Shown here piece after piece: positions 8,760-18,156 of a DNA stretch of 64,000 nt. Position 1 is the first letter of the stretch. Every line of letters starts with the position of its first letter. Source of the DNA: a gamma proteobacterium HdN1 (lineage in GTDB: Bacteria > Pseudomonadota > Gammaproteobacteria > Pseudomonadales > Ketobacteraceae); contig FP929140.1 in NCBI GenBank assembly GCA_000198515.1, positions 532,527 through 596,526 on the forward strand, given 5' to 3'. The notes beneath the pieces are model-generated. The model did not search any database. It was not told where the DNA came from and saw only the letters and a program-made list of their open reading frames with translations. The translations under genes were made by a program, and so were the position numbers.

Positions 8760-8819
8760 GGCAGGTGTCCTCGGAGAAATGGAGCAAATTTTTAATTTTT
8801 TGGATGGGCGGATCAGGAG

Positions 8820-9962
8820 CTAATTCAGTAGCTGGCGGTGCGTGTGTATCGACATAAGAATGCCAAAGCTCGCCAATAGCGTTACAACGGACGTGCCGCC
8901 ATAGCTGACCATTGGAAGTGGTACGCCCACCACAGGAAGGATACCGCTAACCATTCCGATGTTCACGAAAATATACACAAAAAAAGTGAGTGTTAGCGTA
9001 CCTGCAATTAAACGATCCCCGTTATTTCCTGCCTGTAGTGCGATATAGCCACCGCGAATCAGGATAATCAAGTAAACCAAAAGCAGCAGGCAAACGCCGG
9101 TAAAGCCGAATTCCTCTGCAAGTGCTGCGATAATAAAATCGGTAGAGCTTTCGGGCAAAAAGTCGAGGTGCGATTGAGTGCCGTTCAGCCAACCTTTGCC
9201 GTCGAAGCCGCCGGAGCCAATGGCGGTTTTTGACTGCATGATGTTCCAGCCGGTGCCCCAAGGATCGCTCTCTGGATTTAGAAACGTAAGTATGCGCTGA
9301 CGCTGATAATCGTGCAGTAATTCCCACAATAGCCAGCCCGCTGGAACAGAGCTTCCCGCTAGGGTAACCAGAATGCGCCAGTCAAGGCCGGCAAGGAACA
9401 TCGTGATAAAACCAGAGCTTGCAATTAATAGAGCAGTGCCGAGGTCGGGTTGTTTTGCGATGAGCAAGGTGGGCACGAGGATGATCCCAGTTGACATCAG
9501 CAGAGAACTCCATCGCGGCGGCAGGCTTCGGGTCGCAAATATTGCGGCGACGGAGAGGGGAACGAGCAATTTCATGATTTCGGAGGGCTGGAATCGCCCC
9601 AGCCCAGGGATATCCAGCCAGCGCTGTGCGCCCTTGGCGTGGGAGCCAAAAATGAGGGTCGCAATTAGTAAGAGAACGCCAAAGCCGTAAAGCGGGAGGC
9701 TCCAACGGCGATAGGTAGTGGCGGGAATCTGTGCTGCCACGCACATGACGAGAAGGCCCAACCCCATTCGCAGTGCTTGCCGGATGACGGTATCAATACT
9801 CGCGCTGCTCGCGCTGTAGAGAACGATTAAGCCGCCGCCCATCAGGATGAGCAGCATCATCAGCAGAAAACCGTCGATGTGGATGGTTTGCAAAAAACTG
9901 TTGCGCCGTGCAGCCAATTCGTTAGGGGGGAGCTGGCGAAGATAGTCCGAGCGGTTCATCAA
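8820..9962 (-). CDS. rodA: peptidoglycan glycosyltransferase RodA
   Basis: 380 residues, a SEDS-family multi-pass membrane protein. Ten or so membrane helices are visible. Typical motifs are WLDIPGLGRFQPSEIMKL, QPDLGTAL, and near the end GVPLPMVSYGGTSVVTLLASFGIL. RodA polymerises glycan strands during side-wall growth with PBP2. The start overlaps the mrdA stop by 4 bases (ATGA), so synthesis is coupled to PBP2. Also known as mrdB. Confidence 0.97.
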   Translation of the reverse strand: MMNRSDYLRQLPPNELAARRNSFLQTIHIDGFLLMMLLILMGGGLIVLYSASSASIDTVIRQALRMGLGLLVMCVAAQIPATTYRRWSLPLYGFGVLLLIATLIFGSHAKGAQRWLDIPGLGRFQPSEIMKLLVPLSVAAIFATRSLPPRWSSLLMSTGIILVPTLLIAKQPDLGTALLIASSGFITMFLAGLDWRILVTLAGSSVPAGWLLWELLHDYQRQRILTFLNPESDPWGTGWNIMQSKTAIGSGGFDGKGWLNGTQSHLDFLPESSTDFIIAALAEEFGFTGVCLLLLVYLIILIRGGYIALQAGNNGDRLIAGTLTLTFFVYIFVNIGMVSGILPVVGVPLPMVSYGGTSVVTLLASFGILMSIHTHRQLLN

Positions 9963-11923
9963 TGGATTGCGACCTCGGTGCCGGTGGGCGGGGTGTGCAT
10001 CCGTTGCGAGGTGGAAAGTGCTTCCGTGGCCGGGGATGCATCCTGCTCCTCGGGGGTGACGCTACGACTGCGCGCGTCTGACTCGAACCAAGCGTCAATG
10101 ACCTGTTTGGCGACGGGGCCGGCATCTGTACCGCCGTGACCGCCGTTCTCTACTAATACTGCGACGGCAATACGTGGGTGGTCGGTGGGCGCAAAGCCCA
10201 TAAACCACGCATGGTCACGGTGCCATTCCTTGAGTTTTGAGGCTTGGTAGGTCTCGCCCTGTTTGATATTCACGACTTGCGCGGTTCCGGTTTTCCCTGC
10301 CATATCGTATTCGGTCAGCCGCCGGCCTACGGCACCGTAGGCGGTGCCTTTCTTGGTCATGACGACGTTGCGCATGGACGCGATCATTCTGCGCCATTGT
10401 TCGGGATCTCGTAGCTTAATGTGCTGCAAAGGGGCGTGTTCAAGGGGGCGGATGCCAGTGTCTTTGGTGCTGATTTTCTCAACCATGCGCGGTTCGATAA
10501 TCGTGCCGTGGTTGGCGATGATTGCCGTCGCAACGGCGAGCTGCAAGGGCGTCGATAACATGTAGCCTTGGCCGATGCCAAAGTTCAGTGATTCGCCCGG
10601 ATACCAGCGTTCTTTGCGCGTGCGGCGCTTCCATTCTGTGCTGGGCAATACACCGGACACCTCGCCTGCCATGTCGATTCCGGTGCGATGGCCAAAACCG
10701 AATGGCGAGAGAAAATCGTGGAGGCGATCTACGCCCATGCGGTGGGCGAGTTCATAAAAATAGGTGTCGCATGATTGCACGATTGCCGTGTCAAGCGTTA
10801 CAAAGCCGTGGCCCCATTTTTTCCAGTCGCGAAAAAAGCGGCCATCGCCGTTGATTTTGTACCAGCCCGGATCCCAAATGGAATAATTCCAGTCAATAAA
10901 TCCGCCGTCAAGTCCGGCCAAGCCGACCATCGGTTTTACGGTAGAACCCGGTGGATATTGGCCCTGTAAAGCGCGGTTAAATAGGGGGCGCCAACGGTCA
11001 TTTTGCAGATCGTTATAGGATTTGTGGTCAATCCCGGTTACAAACAGGTTGGAGTTAAAACCGGGGGTGCTCAAAAAAGCTAGCACGCCGCCGGTATCTG
11101 GCTCGATGGCGACTACGGCGCCGCGCCGTCCGTTCATTGCTTTTAGCGCGGCTTGTTGTGTCGGTAAATCGAGAAAGAGGTGAAGGTTTTCGCCGCCGGT
11201 GGGATCTATTTTTTCGAGTACGCGAGTGGTGCGTCCGCGCGCATCGGTTTCTACTTTTTGAAAGCCGACGGTGCCGTGGAGGCGGTCTTCATAGAATTTT
11301 TCAATGCCGGTTTTACCGATATATTCGGTTGCGCCGTAGTTGTTGGCGTCTACCTGTTTTAGTTCGGCCTCGTTGATGCGGCCAACATAGCCGATGGTAT
11401 GGGAGAGCAGTTCTGGCTGCGGGTAATGGCGAACGAGGTTGGCTTCGATGATTACGCCGGGCAAGTCGTAGGCGCGTACGGAGAGGATTGCAATTTCTTC
11501 TTCGGTGAGGTTTAGACGTAACGCGATGGGTGTGAGTGGGCGGCGTCGCTGTTGCAGGCGTTTTTCAAAGCGTTGAACGTCGTTATCGTTCAAGGGAATG
11601 AGTTCCCGAATATCGGCGATGGTTTGGCTTAGGTTCGGCACCAGCTCTTTGATGATGCTAACGGAGAACGTTGGGTTGTTGTCGGCCAGAATCGTGCCGT
11701 TACGATCAAGGATCAAACCGCGTGTAGGGGCAATGGGTTCGATCTGGATGCGGTTGCGATCGGAGATGGTTTCGTAGGTGCTGTACTGGACGATCTGTAA
11801 ATGATACATACGCAACAGCAGCACGCCGACCAATGCCAGCACGCCAAGGAATGCAACCACAAGGCGATGCTTGAAAATCCCTTGTTCGCGGAGTTTATCG
11901 TGAAAAGTTACATTGCGCGCCAT
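9959..11923 (-). CDS. mrdA: penicillin-binding protein 2 (elongasome transpeptidase)
   Basis: 654 residues. One N-terminal membrane anchor (VVAFLGVLALVGVLLLRMY, ~22-40), a pedestal region (PTRGLILDRNGTILA) and the transpeptidase domain with S327-T-V-K330, the SCD motif (QSCDTYFYELAHRMG) and KTG (AGKTGTAQV). It cross-links peptidoglycan in the elongasome with RodA. It is slightly longer than E. coli PBP2 because of an Ala/Ser/Thr-rich C-terminal tail. It lies between rlmH and rodA, the conserved order. Confidence 0.97.
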   Translation of the reverse strand: MARNVTFHDKLREQGIFKHRLVVAFLGVLALVGVLLLRMYHLQIVQYSTYETISDRNRIQIEPIAPTRGLILDRNGTILADNNPTFSVSIIKELVPNLSQTIADIRELIPLNDNDVQRFEKRLQQRRRPLTPIALRLNLTEEEIAILSVRAYDLPGVIIEANLVRHYPQPELLSHTIGYVGRINEAELKQVDANNYGATEYIGKTGIEKFYEDRLHGTVGFQKVETDARGRTTRVLEKIDPTGGENLHLFLDLPTQQAALKAMNGRRGAVVAIEPDTGGVLAFLSTPGFNSNLFVTGIDHKSYNDLQNDRWRPLFNRALQGQYPPGSTVKPMVGLAGLDGGFIDWNYSIWDPGWYKINGDGRFFRDWKKWGHGFVTLDTAIVQSCDTYFYELAHRMGVDRLHDFLSPFGFGHRTGIDMAGEVSGVLPSTEWKRRTRKERWYPGESLNFGIGQGYMLSTPLQLAVATAIIANHGTIIEPRMVEKISTKDTGIRPLEHAPLQHIKLRDPEQWRRMIASMRNVVMTKKGTAYGAVGRRLTEYDMAGKTGTAQVVNIKQGETYQASKLKEWHRDHAWFMGFAPTDHPRIAVAVLVENGGHGGTDAGPVAKQVIDAWFESDARSRSVTPEEQDASPATEALSTSQRMHTPPTGTEVAIH

Positions 11924-11976
11924 GCGTGGGTAGCGAGTTCGTGATAAAGGTTGGAGAGGTTAACGATGATTGAAAG

Positions 11977-12444
11977 CTAACGATGGTACGGATGGCCCTT
12001 GATCAAGGTCCAGCAACGGTAGAGTTGCTCTGCAAATAAAACACGAACCAGTGGATGTGGCAAGGTAAGTGGCGAAAGTGACCACTTTTCTTCCGCTCGC
12101 GCAAGTGCTGCTGGTGCAAGACCTTCGGGACCACCGACAAGCAAGGCAACGGGCTTGCCGGCTTGCATCAATTCAGCGATACGAGCGGCCATGGATTCTG
12201 TGCTGTGCGGTTTTCCTTTGACATCCAAGGCGATGATATGTTCCGAGGGGTGTAGTGCGGCCAGCATTTGCTCGCCTTCGCGCTCTGTTAGGCGAGCGAT
12301 GTCGGCGTTTTTTACGCGTTTGCCGGCAGGGATTTCAACGATTTCTAAGGTGACGCCACCTATTAGGCGCTTGCGGTATTCTTCCACGCCGCTGTTGACC
12401 CAGTCGGGCATCCGTGTTCCTACCGCAATGAGCCGCAGACGCAT
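11977..12444 (-). CDS. rlmH: 23S rRNA pseudouridine-1915 N3-methyltransferase RlmH
   Basis: 155 residues, the standard length for this SPOUT-class methyltransferase. The SAM-binding knot motifs LLVGGPEGL and LSPLTLPHPLVRVLFAEQLYR, and the C-terminal GHPYHR, are diagnostic. It methylates the pseudouridine in helix 69 of mature 70S ribosomes. It starts 4 bases after rsfS ends, as in most proteobacteria. Confidence 0.97.
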   Translation of the reverse strand: MRLRLIAVGTRMPDWVNSGVEEYRKRLIGGVTLEIVEIPAGKRVKNADIARLTEREGEQMLAALHPSEHIIALDVKGKPHSTESMAARIAELMQAGKPVALLVGGPEGLAPAALARAEEKWSLSPLTLPHPLVRVLFAEQLYRCWTLIKGHPYHR

Positions 12445-12448
12445 CGTG

Positions 12449-12889
12449 TCAGCCTTTTTGGTTTTTGGACGATGTGGCTTTTTTTAGTGTTTTATTTGTT
12501 TCGCTGTCGGCGGAGGCGGTTGCGCTTTGCTCTGGCGTAATGCTCCAGAGTTTTTCAAGGTCGTAAAAACGCCGCGTGTCGGGTGTCATTACGTGGACGA
12601 TTACGTCGTTCAAGTCTACCAGCACCCATTCTGCGGCTTGTGCGCCTTCAACTCCCAACGGTCTAACGCCTAGGGTGCGGGCTGCTTCTTCGACTTTGTC
12701 GGCGCTGGCCTTTACGTGGCGGGTGGAGGTTCCGCTTGCTACGATCATGTAGTCAGCCATACTGGTAAGCGGTTTGATGTCTAGACAGACGACGTCTTTT
12801 GCTTTCATGTCGTCGAGCGCTGTAAGGGCGGCGTTTTTGATGTCTTCAGCGCTAATGGTGTTCAGGGGGGCGGAATCTTTTAGAGTCAT
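12449..12889 (-). CDS. rsfS: ribosomal silencing factor RsfS
   Basis: 146 residues from the ATG at 12889, which overlaps the nadD stop as ATGA. RsfS binds ribosomal protein L14 and blocks subunit joining when nutrients are low. The core DVVCLDIKPLTSMADYMIVASGTSTRHVKASAD and the later WVLVDLNDVIVHVM are typical. The last ~30 residues (ATASADSETNKTLKKATSS) are a low-complexity tail. A longer reading frame extends upstream through nadD but has no family support. Confidence 0.95.
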   Translation of the reverse strand: MTLKDSAPLNTISAEDIKNAALTALDDMKAKDVVCLDIKPLTSMADYMIVASGTSTRHVKASADKVEEAARTLGVRPLGVEGAQAAEWVLVDLNDVIVHVMTPDTRRFYDLEKLWSITPEQSATASADSETNKTLKKATSSKNQKG

Positions 12890-13572
12890 AGGGTTGGATG
12901 AGTCTCGGCTGGCGGGTGAGGGGCGTAAAGCCTTTGTTGTTGAATATAACGGTGGACGCTTTCCGGCAGTAAAAAGCGTGGGCTTTGACCGTGCTGCATT
13001 TGCTGGCGCAGGTAGGTGGCGGAAATATCGAGAGCAACCGTTTCTTGCACATGGATTCGTCCGGAAGGCGTCCATGCGAGGCTGCCTTGGGTTGCCCCGC
13101 GTTCCTGCAAGAGCAGCCCGGCAGGGTGCTGGATGTCGGGTAGCTGGCTGCCTGGGCGGTGGCCGACCCAAAGGTGGCAGAGTTCGAGGATTTCTTGCCA
13201 CTGATGCCAGTTGCAGAACCCGCAAAACGCGTCCATGCCCATAAGAAAGACCAGCGGCCGCTCGGGGCCGAACTGTTTGCGTAGCGCTTGTAGGGTTTCC
13301 ACGCTGTAAGAGGGGCTGTTTTTTTCGAGTTCGCGCGCATCTACCACAAAGCCTGTGGTGTCGGCACAGGCGAGTTCGACCATGGCAAGGCGGTGGTGGG
13401 CTGCGCCGGCGGGATCGCCACGATGTGGCGGCACGTGGCAGGGGATTAGGCGCACATGGTCAAGCGCTAAGCCTTGCAGGGCTTCCCATGCCAAGCGTAG
13501 GTGGCCGTAATGGATGGGATCGAAGGTCCCACCCAGTATCCCGATGCCGGGTTCAGCGGCGGATGTGGCCAT
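12886..13572 (-). CDS. nadD: nicotinate-nucleotide adenylyltransferase NadD
   Basis: 228 residues. The N-terminal [18 protein letters not shown] is the nucleotidyltransferase signature (HxGH type), and [14 protein letters not shown] near the C-terminus is the ISxxxR motif. It adenylates nicotinate mononucleotide in NAD synthesis. Its start lies inside the end of proA (20-base overlap) and its stop overlaps rsfS, so proA-nadD-rsfS-rlmH are tightly coupled. Confidence 0.96.
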   Translation of the reverse strand: MATSAAEPGIGILGGTFDPIHYGHLRLAWEALQGLALDHVRLIPCHVPPHRGDPAGAAHHRLAMVELACADTTGFVVDARELEKNSPSYSVETLQALRKQFGPERPLVFLMGMDAFCGFCNWHQWQEILELCHLWVGHRPGSQLPDIQHPAGLLLQERGATQGSLAWTPSGRIHVQETVALDISATYLRQQMQHGQSPRFLLPESVHRYIQQQRLYAPHPPAETHPTL

Positions 13573-14827
13573 CGCCCAGCACGATGTATTTGCACGAGGT
13601 AAGACCTTCTAGCCCTACAGGGCCGCGCGCGTGGAGCTTATCTGTAGAGATGCCGATTTCTGCGCCTAGCCCGTATTCAAAGCCGTCTGCGAAGCGGGTT
13701 GAAGCGTTGACCATGACGGAGCTGGAATCGACTTCCAGCAAAAAGCGTCGGCTCTTGCTGTAGTTTTCGGTGATGATGGCGTCGGTGTGTTGAGAGCTCC
13801 AGCGGTTGATGTGCTCAATGGCTGCGTCGAGGCCATCGACCACACGAATGGAGAGGATGGGGGCCAGATATTCGCACGCCCAGTCGGCTTCGGTTGCTAG
13901 GATTGCATCGGAAATAACGGCGCGTGTGCGCTCGCAGCCGCGCAGTTCGACGTTATGGTTGCGCAGCTTTTCGCACAGCGGCGGCAGTACTTTTGCGGCG
14001 ATAGACTCTGCGACCAATAGCGTTTCCATGGTGTTGCAGGTGCCATAACGGTGGGTCTTGGCGTTAACAGCGACGTTAATGGCTTTTTCGAGATCGGCAT
14101 CGTCGTCGATATACACATGGCAGATGCCGTCGAGGTGCTTGATTACCGGCACCTTGGCGTCTGCGCTGATACGTTCGATCAGCCCTTTGCCGCCGCGTGG
14201 AACGATCACGTCAATGTACTGCGGCTGGGTAATCATGGCGCCTACGGCGGCGCGATCGGTGGTTTCGATCACCTGCACAGCGCTTTCGGGCAGCCCAGCT
14301 TCTCGCAGCCCGGCGCGAATGCACTGGGCGAGGGCTTGGTTGGAGTGGATTGCCTCAGAGCCGCCGCGTAGCACCGTAGCATTGCCGGATTTCAGGCATA
14401 GGCTGGCGGCTTCGATGGTTACGTTGGGGCGTGATTCGTAGATGATGCCGATGACGCCGAGCGGCACTCGCATCTGCCCTACTTGGATACCGCTGGGCAG
14501 GTAGCGCATATTGCTGATTTCGCCAATCGGATCGGGCAGGGCGGCTACTTGGTGCAAGCCTTCGATCATGGTGGCGATGCGGGCGGGGGTGAGCGCAAGG
14601 CGATCCAGCATCGCATTGTCTAGGCCGTTGGCGCGGCCTTGATCAAGGTCGCGCTGGTTGGCTGCCAGTAGTTCTGCCTGCTGTGCCTGGATGGCGTTCG
14701 CGGTAGCGAGTAGTGCGGCGTTCTTGGCTTGGGTTCCGGCCTTGGCGATCTGCCGCGATGCGTTGCGGGCATTCTGGCCAACGCGCTCCATGTAGGCTGT
14801 GATGTCTGTGATGCTGGGGGTTTGCAT
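13553..14827 (-). CDS. proA: gamma-glutamyl phosphate reductase ProA
   Basis: 424 residues from the ATG at 14827 ([14 protein letters not shown]), matching the family's usual length; the frame continues upstream to 15001 but that part is not conserved. It reduces gamma-glutamyl phosphate to the semialdehyde in proline synthesis. The catalytic cysteine lies in [32 protein letters not shown] and [12 protein letters not shown] are family blocks. First gene of the long minus-strand block; proB is not adjacent. Confidence 0.96.
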   Translation of the reverse strand: MQTPSITDITAYMERVGQNARNASRQIAKAGTQAKNAALLATANAIQAQQAELLAANQRDLDQGRANGLDNAMLDRLALTPARIATMIEGLHQVAALPDPIGEISNMRYLPSGIQVGQMRVPLGVIGIIYESRPNVTIEAASLCLKSGNATVLRGGSEAIHSNQALAQCIRAGLREAGLPESAVQVIETTDRAAVGAMITQPQYIDVIVPRGGKGLIERISADAKVPVIKHLDGICHVYIDDDADLEKAINVAVNAKTHRYGTCNTMETLLVAESIAAKVLPPLCEKLRNHNVELRGCERTRAVISDAILATEADWACEYLAPILSIRVVDGLDAAIEHINRWSSQHTDAIITENYSKSRRFLLEVDSSSVMVNASTRFADGFEYGLGAEIGISTDKLHARGPVGLEGLTSCKYIVLGDGHIRR

Positions 14828-15147
14828 GATCGGTGGGTTCTGGTTTTTTGCGGGGGCTTTGGAGGGCGAGTATACCTTGGAAGGTTCTGGGGGTGTAGGG
14901 GCGAATGGCGAATCGCGCTGTGTCGGGGAGGGAAGGTGATAATTGTTGCACGATGGTGCCATAAAAAGAACAGTTCTTTGGGGGTAGTAAGGGGTATACA
15001 CGTTGACGATTTTTTGGTCTACGGCGTAAACTTGTGACGTACTTCAAAGTATGAGGCGGTGCAGAGCATCTTCGCAGGGCGCGAAGATCGTTGGAAGTCG
15101 TACCGCTTGGATGTAGTACCAGTGGATGTATCACTAGGAGGTGTCTT
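14828..15147. other. divergent control region, proA / small ORF
   Basis: 320 bases between divergent genes. It holds a good sigma-70-type promoter for the rightward small ORF and an 8-bp hairpin (ATCTTCGC 15068-15075, GCGAAGAT 15081-15088) in its predicted leader. The proA promoter must also lie here, but I did not find a convincing consensus. Confidence 0.55.
15003..15032 (+). promoter_or_regulatory. sigma-70-type promoter of the small ORF
   Basis: TTGACG (15003-15008), 18-base spacer, TAAACT (15027-15032). Predicted start near 15039 would give a leader of about 110 bases containing an 8-bp hairpin before the small ORF at 15148. Confidence 0.5.
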
Positions 15148-15336
15148 ATGGAAGCCATTGCCGTGTTGTCGGTGGTTTATTTGATGAATGTAATGGGCGT
15201 TTATGCAACAACGGACGCAGTGCCGGAAGCTTCGCTTGCGAGCCAACAAGTTGCTCACACCCAAACAGTGGATGCACCTGCGCCGCGCCCGTCGCTGCTC
15301 GGGGCGCTTGTTGCTGTCAAAGGTGATGCTCGCTAA
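15148..15336 (+). CDS. small secreted or membrane peptide, unknown
   Basis: 62 residues, MEAIAVLSVVYLMNVMGVYA at the N-terminus followed by an Ala/Pro/Ser-rich tail ending VAVKGDAR. A near-perfect AGGAGGTG ribosome site (15136-15143) sits 4-5 bases before the ATG, the strongest seen in this window. The hydrophobic start looks like a signal peptide or single membrane helix. No family recognised. It stands alone between proA and the pilin operon behind its own promoter. Confidence 0.5.
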   Translation: MEAIAVLSVVYLMNVMGVYATTDAVPEASLASQQVAHTQTVDAPAPRPSLLGALVAVKGDAR

Positions 15337-15647
15337 AACGATCACCGCACGCAATGAGCGGTAGAATCGGACGGTATACCAATAAGAACACCAAGGTTGA
15401 TAAAAACTACAAGAATCGCATAAGGACATGGCTTTAAGTGCCCGGTCGCTAGCACTCGGGTTTGGATACACTCGCAATTCAGCGGGTGTTCCTAGGAATT
15501 GCTTGAACCTCTTTTGTTGTGATGCAGTTCAAGCCATGCCTTAACAAGCAGCCGTTAGTCGCCTTTTGACTAACGGCTGTCCTCTCCCTCAAGACAGATC
15601 CCCAAGCCTCATCCATACTTCTGATCATCGCCATCAGGAGCAATGTA
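15337..15647. other. leader region before the pilin operon
   Basis: 311 bases without a convincing gene. The notable element is a perfect 12-bp hairpin at 15549-15579. A 38-codon frame at 15428 has no proper ribosome site and was not called. The promoter for fimT-pilE is expected here. Confidence 0.5.
15549..15579 (+). terminator. 12-bp perfect hairpin upstream of fimT
   Basis: CAGCCGTTAGTC (15549-15560), loop GCCTTTT, GACTAACGGCTG (15568-15579). No T-run follows (TCCTCTCCC), so it could be the terminator of the small ORF or a control hairpin in the pilin-operon leader. Confidence 0.5.
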
Positions 15648-16172
15648 ATGGCACATACCTGCCGATCTTCCGCTATAAAGTCCACCACGAGGGGCCAAAG
15701 TTCCGGTTTTACCTTGGTGGAACTCATGGTCACCGTCATGATCGTTGCCATCGTGATTACGATTGCGGCGCCGTCGTTCCGCTCTTTTATCGACCGCACC
15801 AAGCTATCTAGCAGCGCCAATGAGTTGGGTTCGCTGATCCAGTTTGCGCGGGGTATGGCCGCGCAGCGCAATGCGACGGTTGTCGTTTGCGAAAGCAATG
15901 GCGAGTGGACGGCGCACGCTACAGATTGCAATCAGGATGTGATACGCAGCGTCGCTGTGCGCCCTGAAATTGCGGTTAGCGTATCGGCAAATGCTCTGCC
16001 GATCACCTTTTATTCCAATGGTACGGTGGGCAATAACCTGAATATCCGCCTTTGCCGCGACAACAAGATTGAGGATGCCTACAAAATTACCGTGACCCGC
16101 GCAGGTTCTACGCGCGTGTGGCCACGAGGGATGGATGAAAACAATGCTGCAATCACCAGTTGCACGGCGTGA
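15648..16172 (+). CDS. fimT: type IV pilus minor pilin, FimT/GspH family
   Basis: 174 residues. A 20-residue leader is followed by the prepilin peptidase site GFTLVELMVTVMIVAIVITIAAPSF (processing after Gly, methylation of Phe). The GspH-like globular part includes SANELGSLIQFARGMAAQRNA and several cysteines. First gene of fimT-pilV-pilW-pilX-pilY1-pilE, which encodes the pilus-tip initiation complex. A clear AGGAG precedes the ATG. Confidence 0.9.
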   Translation: MAHTCRSSAIKSTTRGQSSGFTLVELMVTVMIVAIVITIAAPSFRSFIDRTKLSSSANELGSLIQFARGMAAQRNATVVVCESNGEWTAHATDCNQDVIRSVAVRPEIAVSVSANALPITFYSNGTVGNNLNIRLCRDNKIEDAYKITVTRAGSTRVWPRGMDENNAAITSCTA

Positions 16173-16181
16173 GGTAAGGTT

Positions 16182-16739
16182 ATGTACCAAGCAAGATTGC
16201 GGGTGAAAGTGAATGCTTTGCGCGGTATTGCGCAGGGCTTCAGCATGATTGAAGTGCTGATTACGGTGCTGCTGATTTCGGTGGGTGTGTTGGGAATGGC
16301 CGGTATGCAGACGCGCACGATTGGCTATACGCAAGATAGTGTGCAGCGCAGTAATGCCGCGGGTGTTGCTGGCGAGTTGATGGAGATGATACGCGCTAAC
16401 CCAGAAGGACTGCCGGGCTCTTCGGGATTTTATAAAGCGGCTGGGACGGCTTTTCCGAGTGTGCCTGCAAGTTGTGTAGCCACCAGTGTCGAAGCTAGCG
16501 AGCAGTTGGCCTGCTGGGCGGCTCGTGCGGCGCGCGTCTTGCCGGGCGTAACGTCGACCTTGCTCTCGAGCAGCTTTTATGTGTGCCGCTCCAGCGCACC
16601 GGGCAGCTGTACGAACGATGCTGGTTCGGCAGTTGAAATTCAGGTGGCATGGTCGGCAAAAGCGGGCGAATGCATGGATGGCAATGCCACTGGAACGACT
16701 TGTACCTACCGTTTGCGTTCAGAGGTGGCACTCCAATGA
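16182..16739 (+). CDS. pilV: type IV pilus minor pilin PilV
   Basis: 185 residues. The prepilin site is GFSMIEVLITVLLISVGVLG, typical of PilV, then MAGMQTRTI and SNAAGVAGELMEMIRANPE. It is a minor pilin of the tip complex that primes pilus assembly. Nine bases after fimT; its stop overlaps the pilW start as ATGA. Confidence 0.9.
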   Translation: MYQARLRVKVNALRGIAQGFSMIEVLITVLLISVGVLGMAGMQTRTIGYTQDSVQRSNAAGVAGELMEMIRANPEGLPGSSGFYKAAGTAFPSVPASCVATSVEASEQLACWAARAARVLPGVTSTLLSSSFYVCRSSAPGSCTNDAGSAVEIQVAWSAKAGECMDGNATGTTCTYRLRSEVALQ

Positions 16740-17575
16740 ATGAGTTCTTTAAGGTGAATCCGCCCGTGGCAAAAGCGTTACTGATTCGGGTGAGCGGCCT
16801 GTCCCTTGTTGAATTGATGATTGCACTGGCGCTCAGTTCGTTTTTAATGATCGGCGTGGTGCAGATTTTTTCGGACAATCAGCGCACTCAGATGTTCACG
16901 CAGGCGCAAACGGATAACCAGGAGGAGTCGCGTTATGTGCTGTCTTTTCTGCGACAAGAATTTGCCAAAGCAGGCTATCGGCGCCGGCCGGATGAGCCTT
17001 TTGATGGTGCGTTTCCGGCGGTAAACGAGGCGGGTTGCAATATGCGTGCGGGCGAGGTGGTCAAGTGGCTCTCTGTGAGCACGGTGTGCTTGCGCTATCA
17101 GCCGCGAGACAATTTGGAGCGGGATTGTCTTGGGAATGTGATTGATTCCAGCCTGACCGAGCCTTATAGCAAAGTGGGTAATTCCAGCATTGCGACGGAG
17201 AAGATCAGCTTTGATAGTTCCAAAGGCACTGTGCAGTGCCAGCGTGGCAGTACATCGACCAGCGTGATACAGGGCGTTCGCGATGTGCGCTTTGAGCTTG
17301 GTGTTGGCGATGCGACCAATCCGCAGACCATTCGTAGCTATATTACGGCGGATGCCAGCGCAACGCAGCCCGTGCTGGCGGTGCGCTATGCGGTTTTACA
17401 TTCCAGCAGCGGTGCGAATCTGCGGGGCTCTGTATCGGCGGATGATGCGCTCGCCAACTGGAAGGAGCTTACCGGCATTAATGCCACGCAGTTAGGCGCG
17501 CTGAAGGCCAATGACAAAGGCCAGCTTTATCAGATTTCGCAAAGTACCACGACACTTAGGAATGCAATGCCATGA
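16736..17575 (+). CDS. pilW: type IV pilus minor pilin PilW
   Basis: 279 residues from the ATG at 16736, overlapping the pilV stop. The prepilin motif is GLSLVELMIALALSSFLMIG and the length agrees with PilW, the largest of the minor pilins. SDNQRTQMFTQAQTDNQEESRYVLSFLRQEFAKAGYR is a typical PilW helix. The gene overlaps pilX at ATGA. Confidence 0.9.
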   Translation: MNEFFKVNPPVAKALLIRVSGLSLVELMIALALSSFLMIGVVQIFSDNQRTQMFTQAQTDNQEESRYVLSFLRQEFAKAGYRRRPDEPFDGAFPAVNEAGCNMRAGEVVKWLSVSTVCLRYQPRDNLERDCLGNVIDSSLTEPYSKVGNSSIATEKISFDSSKGTVQCQRGSTSTSVIQGVRDVRFELGVGDATNPQTIRSYITADASATQPVLAVRYAVLHSSSGANLRGSVSADDALANWKELTGINATQLGALKANDKGQLYQISQSTTTLRNAMP

Positions 17576-18156
17576 GAATTTTATCCAAAAACCCATTGCA
17601 GAGCCCTTACGCAAAACAAGGTGGTGCGGTGATGCTGGTGGGCTTGATGTTGTTGCTCGGAATCAGCTTTTTAGCAGTCTCCAGCGTCCGCCAAGCCGCT
17701 CTGGAATCGCGTTTGGTGGGGAATAGTATCGAACAGCAAAATCTAGCCGCTGCGGCGGAAATGGGGCTGCGCGACGGCGAATCCAAGCTGATGCGTCCGA
17801 TCAAGCCACCCGATCCGAAAGCAGATTGCGCCAATGTGGGCAATAAATTATGCCTGCTCACGCTGAAGGATGACAAATACTCGTATATGCCGCGCTTTGA
17901 TGATGGCGGTGATTATCCCGCCTACAGCCCCACCAATGATACGGAGGGAAATCCGGGAGTGGACGTTGAGTGGTACGCAACCCTTGCTCCCTCAGGCGGC
18001 ACCGAAGCGGAGGCGGAGAATCCAGAGTACGGCAGTATGTTGACTGGGAATGCGACGTTTAGATACGAGGTGAATAGCCGTTCGACTAACGACAGCACCA
18101 GTAACGAGCGTTATGAGCGTTCTACAGTGGCAAAACTCTTTGATCCAGGTAGCTGA
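17572..18156 (+). CDS. pilX: type IV pilus minor pilin PilX
   Basis: 194 residues. The N-terminus QGGAVMLVGLMLLLGISFLA and the following VRQAALESRLVGNSIEQQNLA match PilX, which lacks the Glu5 of other pilins. It bridges the other minor pilins and PilY1. Overlaps pilW by 4 bases; pilY1 follows immediately. Confidence 0.88.
   Translation: MRILSKNPLQSPYAKQGGAVMLVGLMLLLGISFLAVSSVRQAALESRLVGNSIEQQNLAAAAEMGLRDGESKLMRPIKPPDPKADCANVGNKLCLLTLKDDKYSYMPRFDDGGDYPAYSPTNDTEGNPGVDVEWYATLAPSGGTEAEAENPEYGSMLTGNATFRYEVNSRSTNDSTSNERYERSTVAKLFDPGS

Noticed and set aside
12890-13225. Longer N-terminus for RsfS
   Set aside because: The extra sequence lies antisense-free inside nadD in another frame, is Pro/Arg-rich and not conserved; the ATGA overlap at 12886-12889 fits better.
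14828-15001. N-terminal extension of ProA
   Set aside because: The family begins at MQTPSIT-like sequence; the extension is low-quality and overlaps the control region.
15428-15547. 38-codon ORF upstream of fimT
   Set aside because: No usable ribosome site spacing and no coding character.
17572-17700. PilX as a broken pilin because it lacks the Phe-Thr-Leu-x-Glu motif
   Set aside because: Absence of the canonical motif and Glu5 is normal for PilX.
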